From the NCBI GenBank assembly GCA_030272585.1, contig BSYQ01000010.1, positions 2,976,001 through 3,040,000 of the forward strand: a DNA stretch of 64,000 nucleotides, written 5' to 3'. This DNA is from Bryopsis sp. KO-2023. Lineage: Eukaryota; Chlorophyta; Ulvophyceae; Bryopsidales; Bryopsidaceae. Positions within the stretch are counted from its first letter, which is position 1. Each line of letters opens with the position of its first letter. A program made the translations under genes and the position numbers. Positions 24,766-35,815 of this stretch are shown here, piece after piece. Below the pieces are notes generated by a model that was given only the letters and a program-made list of their open reading frames with translations, was not told the DNA's origin and did not search any database.

Positions 24766-27147
24766 TCAGTTTGTCCGGGATGTCCATTCCCACAATGACT
24801 CGTCCCACTTGAATCTTGCAACATGGGTAAGATTGGCCGTCGCCGTTTCGGAACCACCGTGAAACAGAACATTTTTGGTTTGGCGTCTTGGTGGCTTTAG
24901 ACGTTTGTTCTTTAAACCATCCCAATTGATTCCTCCAAACCAACTATGATTTTTGATCCGGAGGGCACCTCTGGATCCCAGCCTCTGCCTAGGATCGACC
25001 TGGGGAAAAATATCAAACAAACAAATTAAGACTTCACATGTTTCACTAGCCATGTAAGTTGTTATCTCAGAAGGGGATAGAATATTCACACTTCTCATGA
25101 ATTTATATCCATACCTACATAATGATTTTCATCACACGAACGAACCTGGAGCAATCCCCGGATGATGTCTGTCGCTTCCTTTGAAACGAAGCCGGGAACG
25201 TGGAATTGGCCAGAACAAGCAAGCTCGAAGACCTCCTCGTAATCATCATTTTGAGATGTAAATGGTGGTTGCCCAATCAGCATCTCATATATCAGCACTC
25301 CAAGGGACCAGTAGTCCGCAGCTTTAGTCATCTCCCCCTCCTCAATGACTTCCGGTGCCTGGAAAAAGCCACAGCAGCATTCGATTGGTGGGATGGCAGT
25401 GATGTTTACTCTCAATGTTGTTTACAATTAGTATGGCTGCTTACCATGTAGCAAGGTGTCCCACAAACTCTGTGAGTACGCCCTTTTCCTAGTATCGTCG
25501 CCAAGCCGAAATCAGTCAGCTTCAAGTACCCTGTTGAGTCCACCAACAGATTTTCTGGCTTCAAATCTCTGTAGACGATCCCCTTGGAGTGGAGGAACTC
25601 CAAGGACAGCAAGATGTTTGCTGCATAGAACCTCGCCTTTGCCTCCTTGAATCGAGGCTCAAGCTCCAATTGGTGAAGCAGCTCACCACCAGGTACCCAT
25701 TCCTGATCCATTTCAAATCAACCCAACCAGGATTCAAACTTCAAATTTTTAGAATACATCAGAAGCAGAGTTACACACTCGCGCGCACACACACACACAC
25801 TCACGCGCGCGCGCGCACGCACACACACACTCACACTCACACGCGCGCGCGCGCACGCACACACACACACACTCACACTCACACACTCTCTCTCTCTCAC
25901 ACAAGCGTAAAACCACGTCAAATTACCGCAATACGAAACAACGTCGTCAAATTACGAAATAACGGCGCTGTTTCACGCTGGTTCAACACAGCCGCAACCA
26001 GGGTTGCCAGAAACGTATTTTACTTTAATACGTTGACAATATTATACGAGTATTATACGTTCAAGGTATTTAATACGAGAAAAATACGCCAAAAATACGT
26101 GAATTTCAAATGTTGAAATAGAGACGAACAATGTCAAAAACCAGTTATAAAATAGACTCCACACAAAACCAAACACAAAAAAGGCGACGAAACTTGATAA
26201 CAGTTTGAGGTGGTACCAACAGTGTCTACACAACATCACCACCGACTTTTTCCAATGACCCAAGGCGTTGAAAAAAAGTCGCTCGCTCGAAAAAATCGAC
26301 TTTTTTCAGCGCCTTGGGTCTCTCTGTCTCGATATCAAGGGATCACGTGATAGAATTCGCGTATTTAATCCGTATAATACGTTTGATAAAAAATACGCGC
26401 CGCAACAACCAAACCAATTCATGCCCGTTCTTTTTCCCAGCCGTATCCGAATTCGATAAAGAGGCGTAGGCGATAAAGAGCAACGCCAATTATCGTCATT
26501 TTATAGCGGTTCGTTTTTTCAGATGATAAGCAGAAACCAACCTGAAGCAAATAAAGCGATGCTTCGTCCTGGAAAGCCCCCATCAGCCGGACACAGAAGG
26601 GGTGGTCGACCTCCTCCTGAATGACTCGCTCCTCCACCACATGCTTCACATCCCGCATGCTCTTTATGCCAGCCTTGGGGATGGCCTTCAGAGCGTAGAG
26701 GTGCCCAGTGTGGACATGTCTGACCAGCCGCACGCTGCCGAAGGAGCCGGAACCCACGACTTGATGCTGCTCCAACTCCGAGAAACGAACCTTTTTCTCT
26801 TGCCCATGAGACTTCCCCACATCTGGCTTGATCCGAGCAGGAGGGTGTTTGCCAGGTTTTTTGACATCCCCGTCCCTAGAACACGGAAAAAGCGAAGATG
26901 TCTTTTTTCACTCGTTTTCTGACTTTGCAATTGGTTTTCCTTGCCACTGTGTTGTTTTAAGCATCCCTTCCAACTTGGTTTTGAAAACAGCAAGGAAAAG
27001 CTTTCGAGTTTTTTTCCAGAGAGTTGCCTGTCGCACTTGTACCCACGTTTTTGTTGGTGGTGTTGGCGTCGCCGGTAATCCACGCGCACGTCTGATGCGG
27101 TCGATATGCTGCTTGCATGACAAGTTCTGACGACTCGAGCTCATCAT
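24766..27147 (-). CDS. AGC-family serine/threonine protein kinase (PKA/PKG-like)
   Basis: Phosphorylates Ser/Thr on target proteins, in the basophilic AGC group. Firm exons: 26542-26875, 25445-25702, 25146-25358, 24766-24999. Motifs in order: [13 protein letters not shown] (glycine loop), YALKAIPK (ATP lysine), [13 protein letters not shown] (catalytic loop with YRD, usual in AGC kinases), TDFGLA, GTPCYMAPEV (activation segment end), and DPRQRLGS. The C-terminal extension has [17 protein letters not shown] but no clear hydrophobic motif. The first exon begins at the ATG at 27147 ([20 protein letters not shown]). Its donor is unresolved: the next exon needs phase 2, and candidate GT sites near 26962 and 26911 are weak or give a 36-nt intron. 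No cyclic-nucleotide domain is encoded. Intron 2 is about 0.84 kb and packed with simple repeats. Confidence 0.88.
25774..25907. repeat. (CA)n/(CG)n simple-sequence tract in AGC kinase intron
   Basis: Alternating purine-pyrimidine DNA: runs of CA and GCGCGC blocks in two similar halves, ending in (CT)n. Any reading frames across it are artefacts of the repeat. Confidence 0.9.
26257..26320. repeat. Long inverted repeat in AGC kinase intron
   Basis: Arms of about 24 bp, starting GACCCAAGGCG and ending CGCCTTGGGTC, with one mismatch and one length difference around a short loop. It is flanked on both sides (25980-26100 and 26355-26405) by TACG-rich sequence in opposite orientation, so it may be the core of a larger inverted-repeat element. 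Confidence 0.7.
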
Positions 27148-27319
27148 GACGGTAGGATGCAGAAAGTTCTTTTGTCTCCTTGATTTTTCAGGACCCAGAG
27201 ACGTCTATTGCACGGACGTCTCGTGCTTATATAGTTTGACTGTGACATGTGACAGAAACGACTCCAGAATCACGTGCACTTTCATCTCCTCTGACTTTTT
27301 TTCCTTGTGTGTGTTCCTC

Positions 27320-27695
27320 CCTCCATTTCGACACCAACAGCAAACCGTGCTGACCTGCGCAGTGATCAGGCGGCCAGTTTGGCGATGCATTTCGAAAAAA
27401 AAGGTGTGAACGTTTTCAAGACTGCTTGGGCTCAGTTCGAATTGAAAAAAGATCTCCTGAGCCTGTGGCTTGATAAAACCAATTGCAGTGTTGTAGTCGA
27501 CTTTGCACCTCCATTTCGACACCAACAGCAAACCGTGCTGACCTGCGCAGTGATCAGGCGGCCAGTTTGGCGATGCATTTCGAAAAAAAAGGTGTGAACG
27601 TTTTCAAGACTGCTTGGGCTCAGTTCGAATTGAAAAAAGATCTCCTGAGCCTGTGGCTTGATAAAACCAATTGCAGTGTTGTAGTCGACTTTGCA
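27320..27695 (+). repeat. 188-bp tandem duplication (repeat family 3)
   Basis: Two adjacent, essentially identical units with a 188-bp period (27320-27507, 27508-27695). A diverged inverse copy lies at 1039-1185. Each unit encodes the peptide TAWAQFELKKDLLSLWLDKT in one frame. The duplication is 170 bp upstream of the AGC kinase start and so sits in its likely promoter region. Confidence 0.9.
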
Positions 27696-27825
27696 GGGAC
27701 TTTTGACAAGGGCCCACAAGAGGCTCGAACAAACAGAGTGTAGACACGATTGGCATGAGATGCTTTCGTCAGAGAGTGGACAGGAAGGAACTTCATTGCA
27801 AACACCGTGGCTCTATCCCTGGTGC

Positions 27826-28631
27826 ATGGATCTGCCAGCCTCGATGGGTTGTATTTTGAAAGAGAAAAGGAAAACCAAAGCAGGTTGCATACAAGTAAGG
27901 CACTCAGGAAAAGGAATGCAGTCCTGGTGGGATCCTTGGTAGATCAGTCTTGACTGGCTTGATGAATGAATTATACCCAGACCAATGCTCTTTTATTTTC
28001 AGCGGATTGGCAATTTCGACCTTTTTTTGTGGGATTCTTTGGGTGGGTATGGCCAAGCTATATTAGGTAACTGGATTGGTCCAGCTTTTGGCATCCAACC
28101 CTGTGGCTGTTTGTTCATAGGCCAAACCTGCTGTATGGAGGGGGGGTTGCTCATGCTGTGAAATAAATGTTAAGATTTCCATAGCTTTGGGTATGTTTTG
28201 TTTGCTTTATACTTGGATTGATGGGTGTCCTTCTGTCCAGTGGATGCATGATAAACTGAAGAGCCATTTTTGTCAAGCTCTTTGTGCGAGCGTTTTTTGA
28301 TCCACAGCCTGAATTCCTCCTTCAAAAAACAGCACCGGCTCCCCTGGTGCAACTTGGGCTTTCATTTCTGGCCCTGAGACGAACGCGGTGGCTGCTCCAT
28401 CCAGCAATGAGGGTGGGGCAACATGTTGCATCTATGGGTGCATGCAATGTTGGAGCTGCCATTGTGGCGAGTGGAGGTGGTGGTGGTGGTGTAGGAGGCA
28501 CTGGTGGGGTGCTGGAGCTCTTGGTAGTAGTGGTGGAGGATCTGCCGGTGCAGGAAACGGAGGAAATGGTGGTGGAAAACCAAAGAAGCGTTACAATATT
28601 GGCCGAATGCTTCGTTTTGATGGAAGAATAA
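27826..28631 (+). CDS. Possible small gene, three exons, weak evidence
   Basis: A phase-consistent chain exists: 27826-27894 (from ATG, donor GTAAGG), 28003-28066 (after a TTTTATTTTCAG acceptor, encoding IGNFDLFLWDSLGGYGQA) and 28333-28631. It would make about 143 residues ending in a Gly-rich and acidic stretch. However, the alternative frame of the last exon (SGGGSAGAGNGGNGGGKPKK then a basic end) looks as protein-like, so the join is unsure. Further open sequence at 28780-28995 (ARCTSCRSSQELRRWMELQ) follows another good acceptor and could belong to the same gene. No family recognised. Confidence 0.25.
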
Positions 28632-28995
28632 GGCTATGAGAGGTGAGAGGTGCAGTGAATAATAAATAATTCTAGGGGTAAAAAAGTGTTATAACTGGGC
28701 TTCAGAAAAGGATTCCAGGGTTTCCTCAAGAGTGTCTGTATCCTGTTTTGTCTTTGATTCTGTTTCTTATGGTGTGGGACGGCAGCATGATGCATACAAC
28801 AAGTATTGGGGTATGATTGGGGTTGAATGTGGGTTCTATGCTTTCGCATGGAACACCGTTGCCAGATGCACATCCTGTCGCTCTTCTCAGGAGTTGCGCA
28901 GATGGATGGAGTTGCAAAAGGCCATTCTACCACCGGAAATTACAGCTCCACAGTACACACACACAAGCCAAATAACCCCACCTCATATGAAATGA

Positions 28996-30339
28996 ATATA
29001 AAGTGTTCACTTGGACAATGATACGGGGTTGGGACTGGGGGAAGGGGTGTGTGCGAGGTTTCTGTGGGATTCGAGGGGTCTTGCTCAGGTCACTGGAGAA
29101 AATATTTGTTTTGGACAGATGCTGTCACCAATAACCAAACAGGACCAATCACCTCATACCCCAATTCCATGAATAGGAATTGTTTTTGTGCTGGTGTGAA
29201 ACCCATTAGAATGAGACTGGGTGTTTTAAGGGTGCGACTGGTCTTGTGGGATCAGAGAGGCCGGGTTTACTCAGAGTTTGAGGTGATTAGAAATTAAGTG
29301 GAGTGGATCTATTAAGGGTGAACTGGGAAAGGAAAGAGAACCTTGTTTTCAGTGGATTTTGACGAGTGTAAAACCAGAGTTTTATCATTGGGATATTTTT
29401 GGTGTTGCATACCTGTGCCCACCTTTGCTGGTTGGGAAATGCTGGATGAACCAAATCAATGTATGTGTGGATCATCCTTGCACTCTGTCACTGATCATTC
29501 AAACAAGCTTCTTGGAACTGGCCGGTCATTGCTGGCGATTCTCGCAATTGAGGGTCACCCAATGTGAGTGTTCCAGGGACGTCCTTTATCCCACATTTTG
29601 TTTTCAGAAAATCGTGCACAAGAGAGCGCTTTTGACAAGAAATAAACAGATTTGTCTCAAAACAGCATGCCGTCTTCCTGTTCCCCGCACCACCAACCCC
29701 CCATTCCGACCAACCCCCGAACCCCCCCCCCCCTTTTTTTTCCCCATAAAATCAGTCTTGCCATGCTCTTCATGCTTTTCACCTTTTTGTACGAATTCCG
29801 CCGATCCGCAAAAGTCCCCCTCTTCAAAAAACACAATAAAAAAAAACCGACTTTTCTCACTGCCGCCAGCATCAAAACCAATGAGCGACTTTTTTTTCAT
29901 TGAAATTTTCTACACGGTCCCATGGCCTCCTCCCTTTCCTCCCTCCCTCCCTCTTGCTGCAATTTTGAACAAGAGTGCCAAGTAAAAACAAAACCATCTC
30001 ATGCTGGGGGAAAGAGAGGAAAAGACAAACACAAAAACAAAAAAAAAAGCGATTCGTCTAAAAATTTCCTTCATTCATTTTGTAACCTTAAGATTTTTTG
30101 TTTTTTGTTCTTTTTTTCAACCTTGCATCGAGATGGATGATATCTTCCAACGCCCCCACATATTTTTTTTTTTTCTTTCTCCTTTTTTTTTTTTGTTCAC
30201 CACTTTTTTTTTTCGGTTTCCTCTCGTGTCTTCCTAAAATTGTACAAAACGAACAATAGCATCAAAAAAAAAAAAACACTACCAAAAAAAAACAAAACAC
30301 CCACACACACACACGCCGAGTGTTTTTCCGAGATGGCCA
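28996..30339. other. Intergenic, open frames without support
   Basis: Open stretches at about 29050-29300 and 29345-29570 on the plus strand have some protein-like runs but no start, splice chain or recognisable family. 29690-30300 is poly(A)/poly(T) and C-rich low complexity. Confidence 0.4.
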
Positions 30340-33300
30340 CTACCCACGAAGCCGGGCACCAAAAATTTCCAATTTGTCATGTTTGTCTGTTTTCATCAGG
30401 GCGGCAAACTCAGGCAAGCTCAATCCACCATCCCCGTCGATGTCAGCCACTCGGAGAGCGGCAGGGACCGTGTCTGGACACTGTTCCAACGAATTCACAT
30501 GTGTTTTAGAGCAGCTTTTTCCTGGTTACCTCTCCTTACAGGAAATATTTGGTTTATGAAATAAGTCACACATCAGGGCTTACTGCCCCATCTAGTACGT
30601 CCACTGTACAAAAATACTGATATGGATAAAGGAAAGAGTGAACTAGAAATTGATTGTCTAGTCGCTGTCTTTTTTTGTCGGCTGGGCAGAAGGCATCAGA
30701 TAAAATGTTTTTCGCCGCAGCCCCCCCCCCCCCCCCCCAAAAAAAAGAACATAAAAACAAAGAATTTACTGCTTGCATGCCACCAGACCTCATTTCATTT
30801 TTTTTTCTCAATTTGTAATAAGGAAAAGAGGGGGGGGGGAAGAAGGTTCAGTCAGCAAGGGGGAAAAAAGAAAAAACAGGGGGCAAAACACTGACAAGTG
30901 AGATTCAACTTTTATTTCTAGGTTTTTTTGTGTCGGCAAATACCTCGCAGCGGGTGTTCCCACAGAGCATTCTGGTCAAATCTTCGCTGGTCAACCAGCC
31001 CTTGGAATGTGTGTCAAAACAATTGAAAGCCCTGGCCACCCATTCATCCCAAAGTGGGCACTCTTGAATCTGGTCACGACAGCAGTACATATATTTATAA
31101 ACATATCATAACACATCGAGCACTGAAGCTTTTCATTCAGGCAAAAAAAAAAAGAGTAAACCCCATTTCATATAATATACACCAAAAAACAAAACAAAAC
31201 AATAATATACATCTCATTCTGTCTGACATGTGGATTTGATCCAAAAACAGGCCATCAAAAATTCAAAACTAATTATGGGAAACCTGCAGCACATTTAATC
31301 TCACGACATCCCCAATTCCCACATTTTTTCTAACGTTTCTTTTTTTGGCCCCTCCCATTTATTTTATTTTATTTTATTTTTATTTTTCCCTTAAAAATAT
31401 CCATCATCTTGCCGCTAAAGAAATCAACCCACCTGAACCCAGTCTGCCATGATGGTCAGCCACTCGATATATTCGATGTCCCCATTGGCATCGCACTCCA
31501 TCTGTGCCATCATTTGCCTGATTTCTCTTTCGGACAAAACGAACTTGTTGCTTCTGAGCAAGGCGACGACATCGGCCCTTCCCAGTCGGCCCGAACCCCA
31601 CGTATTCATTCCAAAAAATACTCGGAGCAAATCTGATCAACGCAGCAGCGAAAACACATCATCAAACGACGACCCCACCCCCAGGATGCCAGAAAAGGAC
31701 AGGATGACTGACCCTCAGAAAAAGGCATGATGACTAAGCTTAAGAACAAGCATGATGACTGACCCTCAGAAAAGGGCACGATGACCGACCCCTCAGCTCA
31801 CCTTGAAATATATTTGTTTCTAAAGCGATGAAAATGGCCACTTGTCGAAGTGCCACTTGTTTGAGTTTTCCGTAAGTGCCGAACCTCTGCAGCCTTTGGA
31901 TGATGGAATCCCTCACGAAGCATCCGCTGCGTGAGCTTTCTGGATCTAGAAACACATCCAAACAAGAATCAACCACCCTGCAATATCAACTGTGCTCCCC
32001 CCCCCAAAGAAAAAAAAAAGAAAAAAAAAAAATTAAAAGAAAATGAGGGGTGGCCCATTTCCGACATTTCCCGACGAATGCCGGCACCCATCAAAAGAAT
32101 TGCTGTTCTTGGGGGGGGGGGTTCTTCTTTTTTCTGATTTTTTCATTTTTTTTCAACCTGATGCAAGCCAGGGGTGGGCGAGGACTTCTTCCGCCGTCGG
32201 CCTTTCCAAAACGTCCCTCACAAGTAATTTCTTAACGAAATCGGCAGCATCACCGGACAGGTGGTTCCAAGGGCTGCCGTCAAAATCTAAATCGGAATAT
32301 AGCACGGCTCTGAAAATTTCCTTGTTCGTCATTCTGGGGTTGTCCCCACTGACGTCTTCCATGGTGACAGCTTTTTCCCCAGCAAAGGGCAGCCGTCCAG
32401 TAAGAATCTGTTTTCAATGAAAAAAAAAAACAGTTAGAAAGAAGGGGATCATCGATAAAAAAAATATTGTAAAACAAACAAAAAGCCAAGTTGATTGAAT
32501 TTGGAGCGTGTTGAATTACTAGGAAAAAAAAAAAAGAGAGAATACTGATGGAAAGGGGTGGGGGGGGCGATTAGTACGATCGATTGGGTTGATGTGAAAG
32601 CAGTTAACTTATAAGAAAATATACAGTTTAAAAAATATTCCATACGTAACTTTCGAAAAACTTCACACCATTCTTTCTGCTTTTTTTTTTTAAACACCCA
32701 GTCAGATGCATGAACAATTCTTTTCTCTTTTTCAGGAGGGGGGAAAGGAAAGGACAGCACTTCCACGATGGACACGATTTACTTGTTTCAATTATATTCC
32801 AAAAAGAAAAAACCTCCTCCTCCTCCTCCTCCTCCTCCATATTGATATGAATTATAAAAATACCTGGTAGGCAATGACACCAGCACTCCACAGGTCTGAC
32901 TCCTGTCCATATCTTCTTTTCAGCACCTCGGGTGCGATGTAAATCGGAGTCCCACACCTTTCCATCAAAACATCATCTTTCGAACAGTAATCGGCCAAGC
33001 CGAAGTCAATTGCCTTCAAGGGGGCTCCCTCGCTCTCATCCAAAAACAAAAAATTCTCTGCAAAAAAAAAAAGAAACAGAAAAAAAACAAAAACGTATTT
33101 AGATATCGAAAGGGAAAAAGAAAGCAACAAAAACAAACAGAAAAGTATACAAAAAATACAAAATGAACAAAAAAAAACAAAACAGCAGGGAAATGAATAT
33201 GGCAGGTAGAGTCAGTGTCGATTGATGGAGGTTCACCAAAAAATAAAAATAACAAAAACAAATCCTGGTTGTAGTCATAGGTTGAATTTGCACGCACCGG

Positions 33301-34736
33301 GTTTGACATCCCTCATAACAACATTCTTTGCATGGCATTGTGCAATCGAACGAATGACTTGACGAATCGTCCATTTCGCCTCTGAAATATAGCACAACCA
33401 ACACATTTCAACTGCCGATCCTTCCTCTTTTCATTTAAACCACCAAAAATTCGATCCATCCCGATACTCAAAAACGCTAAAGAAGAAAGAAAAATCGATA
33501 AAACCTCCTCTTCCATTGCATTTCTTGTTCAAAGGACGGGGGTCAGGGACTTCTTCGATCCATTTTCAGCCATTTTTTCCCCCCGGGGGGGGGGGGATTG
33601 AAAACACACAAACATATTTCAAACATACATTTCTAGATTATCTTTTGTTCCATGCATTTGCTGACCCCACGTTAGTCATACAAATACGAATGCACTTACT
33701 GTCTTCTTGCAGCCCCCCTTCGGTGATTCGAGTGCAGAGTTGTCCGCCTTCGCAGAGCTCCATGACCATGTGCACTTCGTCTTCGGTTTCGTACGCTCCA
33801 TACAGGTAAGCGATGTTGAGAGAAGCTCCCAGATGGGCATAAATATCAACCTCGTGTTGAACCCTTGCAACGAGGTAATCGTCCAGATATCCATCCTTCC
33901 AACGCTTCTGTATAGTCTTCACCGCAAATCTAGATACAAAAAATGGGAGGATAGTTTTATTTTTAGGGGATGATTTTCTTTTTTGCGAATGTGCTTTTTT
34001 TTCAAGTGTTTTTCTTTTTTGTTCAGCCATGTTTTTCATCGAGTTTTTTTCTTTTTTTTTTTTGCTTCACGACATGGGAAAAGCTCTGTTGAAACGGAGG
34101 CTTCTTGCAGGATGTCACTTTTTTATTTTGTTTGCTTTTTTTTCTTCTTTTAATGTTAGAAAATTCACATAGCTGCTCAGCTGCAAAACCTCACTTTTTT
34201 CTCCCCACTTAAAGATATGAGGCCTCTACACCCTTCTCTCCCCAACCCCCCCCCCAAAAAAAAAACCAAAAAAAAAAAGAAGCATGAAATAAAATACCTT
34301 TCCCCCGTCTCCTTGTGGATAGCTTCTCTGACATTGGCAAAACTTCCACAGCCGATCAGCCCCTTGATCAAATACGTATCTTCCACATTTTTCCCAAACC
34401 TGCCGAGAAAGCACGATTTCCTTTTAGTTTCATTTTCTTTTTCTTTTCAAATTGCCTTCGAGAAGGAAAGATAATGTGAAAGCAGAACCCATGCATGCAC
34501 GCTTTAAAAACAAAAAAACTTGCAAGAGGGTGGAATGAGGGAAAAAAAGGGTAAAAAATGAAAACGCAAATGGAAGTATGACCTGACATTTAAGCAGAGT
34601 GTGTGCATGGGCTCCTCATCTGAAATTTTTATTTTAAAAAGATGAAAAAAAACCAGAAACATTCTGGAATTTTGTCCTACAAAAAGAAAAAAAAAGGGAA
34701 GGGAACAGAATGACAGACCCACAGTTTTTGACCCAT
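30340..34736 (-). CDS. Calcium-dependent protein kinase (CDPK) with degenerate EF-hands
   Basis: Couples calcium to Ser/Thr phosphorylation. Ten exons: 34723-34736, 34298-34399, 33700-33929, 33298-33381, 32864-33057, 32158-32407, 31802-31945, 31433-31632, 30944-31069, 30340-30480; 494 residues with all phases matching. The first exon is just 14 nt and gives MGQKL, so a myristoylatable Gly2 is plausible but the exon is an inference. Kinase motifs: IGCGSFANVREA, FAVKTIQ (Lys43), NVVMRDVKPENFL (catalytic Asp140, Met replacing the usual His), IDFGLADY, GTPIYIAPEVL. A linker with FGTYGKLKQVALRQV resembles the CDPK autoinhibitory junction. Of four EF-hand-like units only the last (DIDGDGGLSLPE, residues 461-472) is canonical. 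The second (ECDANGDIEYIE) is near-normal and the first and third lack ligands. Divergent from the PRMT9-like gene. Confidence 0.9.
31703..31800. repeat. Short tandem repeat in a CDPK intron
   Basis: GATGACTGACCCTCAGAAAA-type units occur about three times with variation, between CDPK exons 7 and 8. Confidence 0.6.
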
Positions 34737-35815
34737 TCCTGCTGAACTTTTGTTTTGGCAGTTTTTTGGGGGCCAAAAATAGTTTTGGACTTCTAGTGCG
34801 ACTGAAAAGTTGCGCCCTTTCTAGAAAAAAGGAAGCAACTCTGCCAAAAAAAATTCCCTACCCGAAGTCTTTTAATTTTATTGCCGGAGAATTTTCAACC
34901 CTCAGGAAGCACGACGGAGGCGAACAGGGACGCTTTCGCGTGTTGGAGGAAGATGTCGCCTTGCTGAATCGAAGCGTCGAACCATAGAAATCAGACCGAG
35001 GTTGCCAAGTCATGATCACGCATTTCTGCGCCATTCGGCAACGACTTTTCGCGCTTGCACTCGTGAACCCCCGACCCTGGACGTCTTCGACCCAACAAAG
35101 GTTACAGAACTGTTTTGGGGTAATTTTTTTCGAACAGTCAGAAGTGTTGGGGGTGGGAGGTGATTTGAGCAGAAGAGAGTGAAAGTGACGTCACTATCCA
35201 GGCTGTCAGGGAGGTGGAAATACTACAGGGCAAGGAGATGACGAAAAGTAGCAGCTGCGCGGGGTGGTTTTTGAAAAGATGTTCGCTTTTTTCGTTTTTC
35301 AAAGATGCCTCCAGGAATTTGATAGGACCTGTGGGCATTTTGGACAGATTTTGCGCAAAAAAAAAAAAAAGATTGAGAAAAACCACCACATGATGTTGAG
35401 ATGTTCAGGCTACCTCTTTATCCTCTTTGAACAGTAACTTCCAAGGAGTGTAGCTCACCAGTTCCTGCTGCAAGGCCTTTTTGTCTCTACAGTTTATTGT
35501 CAGGACTGTATCAGCTCAGTGTTGCAGTTCCTGCACAGTGTTTCTGTCTGGGTTCTGTTTAGAAGGTACTTCTTGCTTCGACAATCGTCTTTCGCAACAC
35601 CAGCCACTCAAGATTGCAGTGGACAATTTATGGCGGCTAGCACGTGTTCTACGTTTCTTGAACACTTGGCAACGCTTCACATTCTAGTAAACGGTGTTCG
35701 ACATCGGGCGGCTGTGTTAGGGAGGTTACCGAGTGTTTTTTAAGACTACCCAACTGAGACAAGCGAACGGAGAAAAGCCGTTTCAGTTTAAATTTTGCCA
35801 CGAATTTGCATCCTC
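34737..35815. promoter_or_regulatory. Divergent intergenic region of CDPK and PRMT9-like genes
   Basis: About 1.08 kb separates the two start codons, which face away from each other, so both promoters must lie here. No TATA or other element can be assigned with confidence, and no further exon was found. Confidence 0.5.

Noticed and set aside
25589..26116. 175-residue frame with long Thr-His-Thr repeats
   Set aside because: Produced by the CA/CG simple-sequence tract inside an intron of the opposite-strand kinase.
26912..27147. Taking the whole first AGC kinase frame as exon 1 with a 36-nt intron
   Set aside because: The shortest confident intron elsewhere in the window is about 67 nt, so this donor is doubtful; left unresolved.
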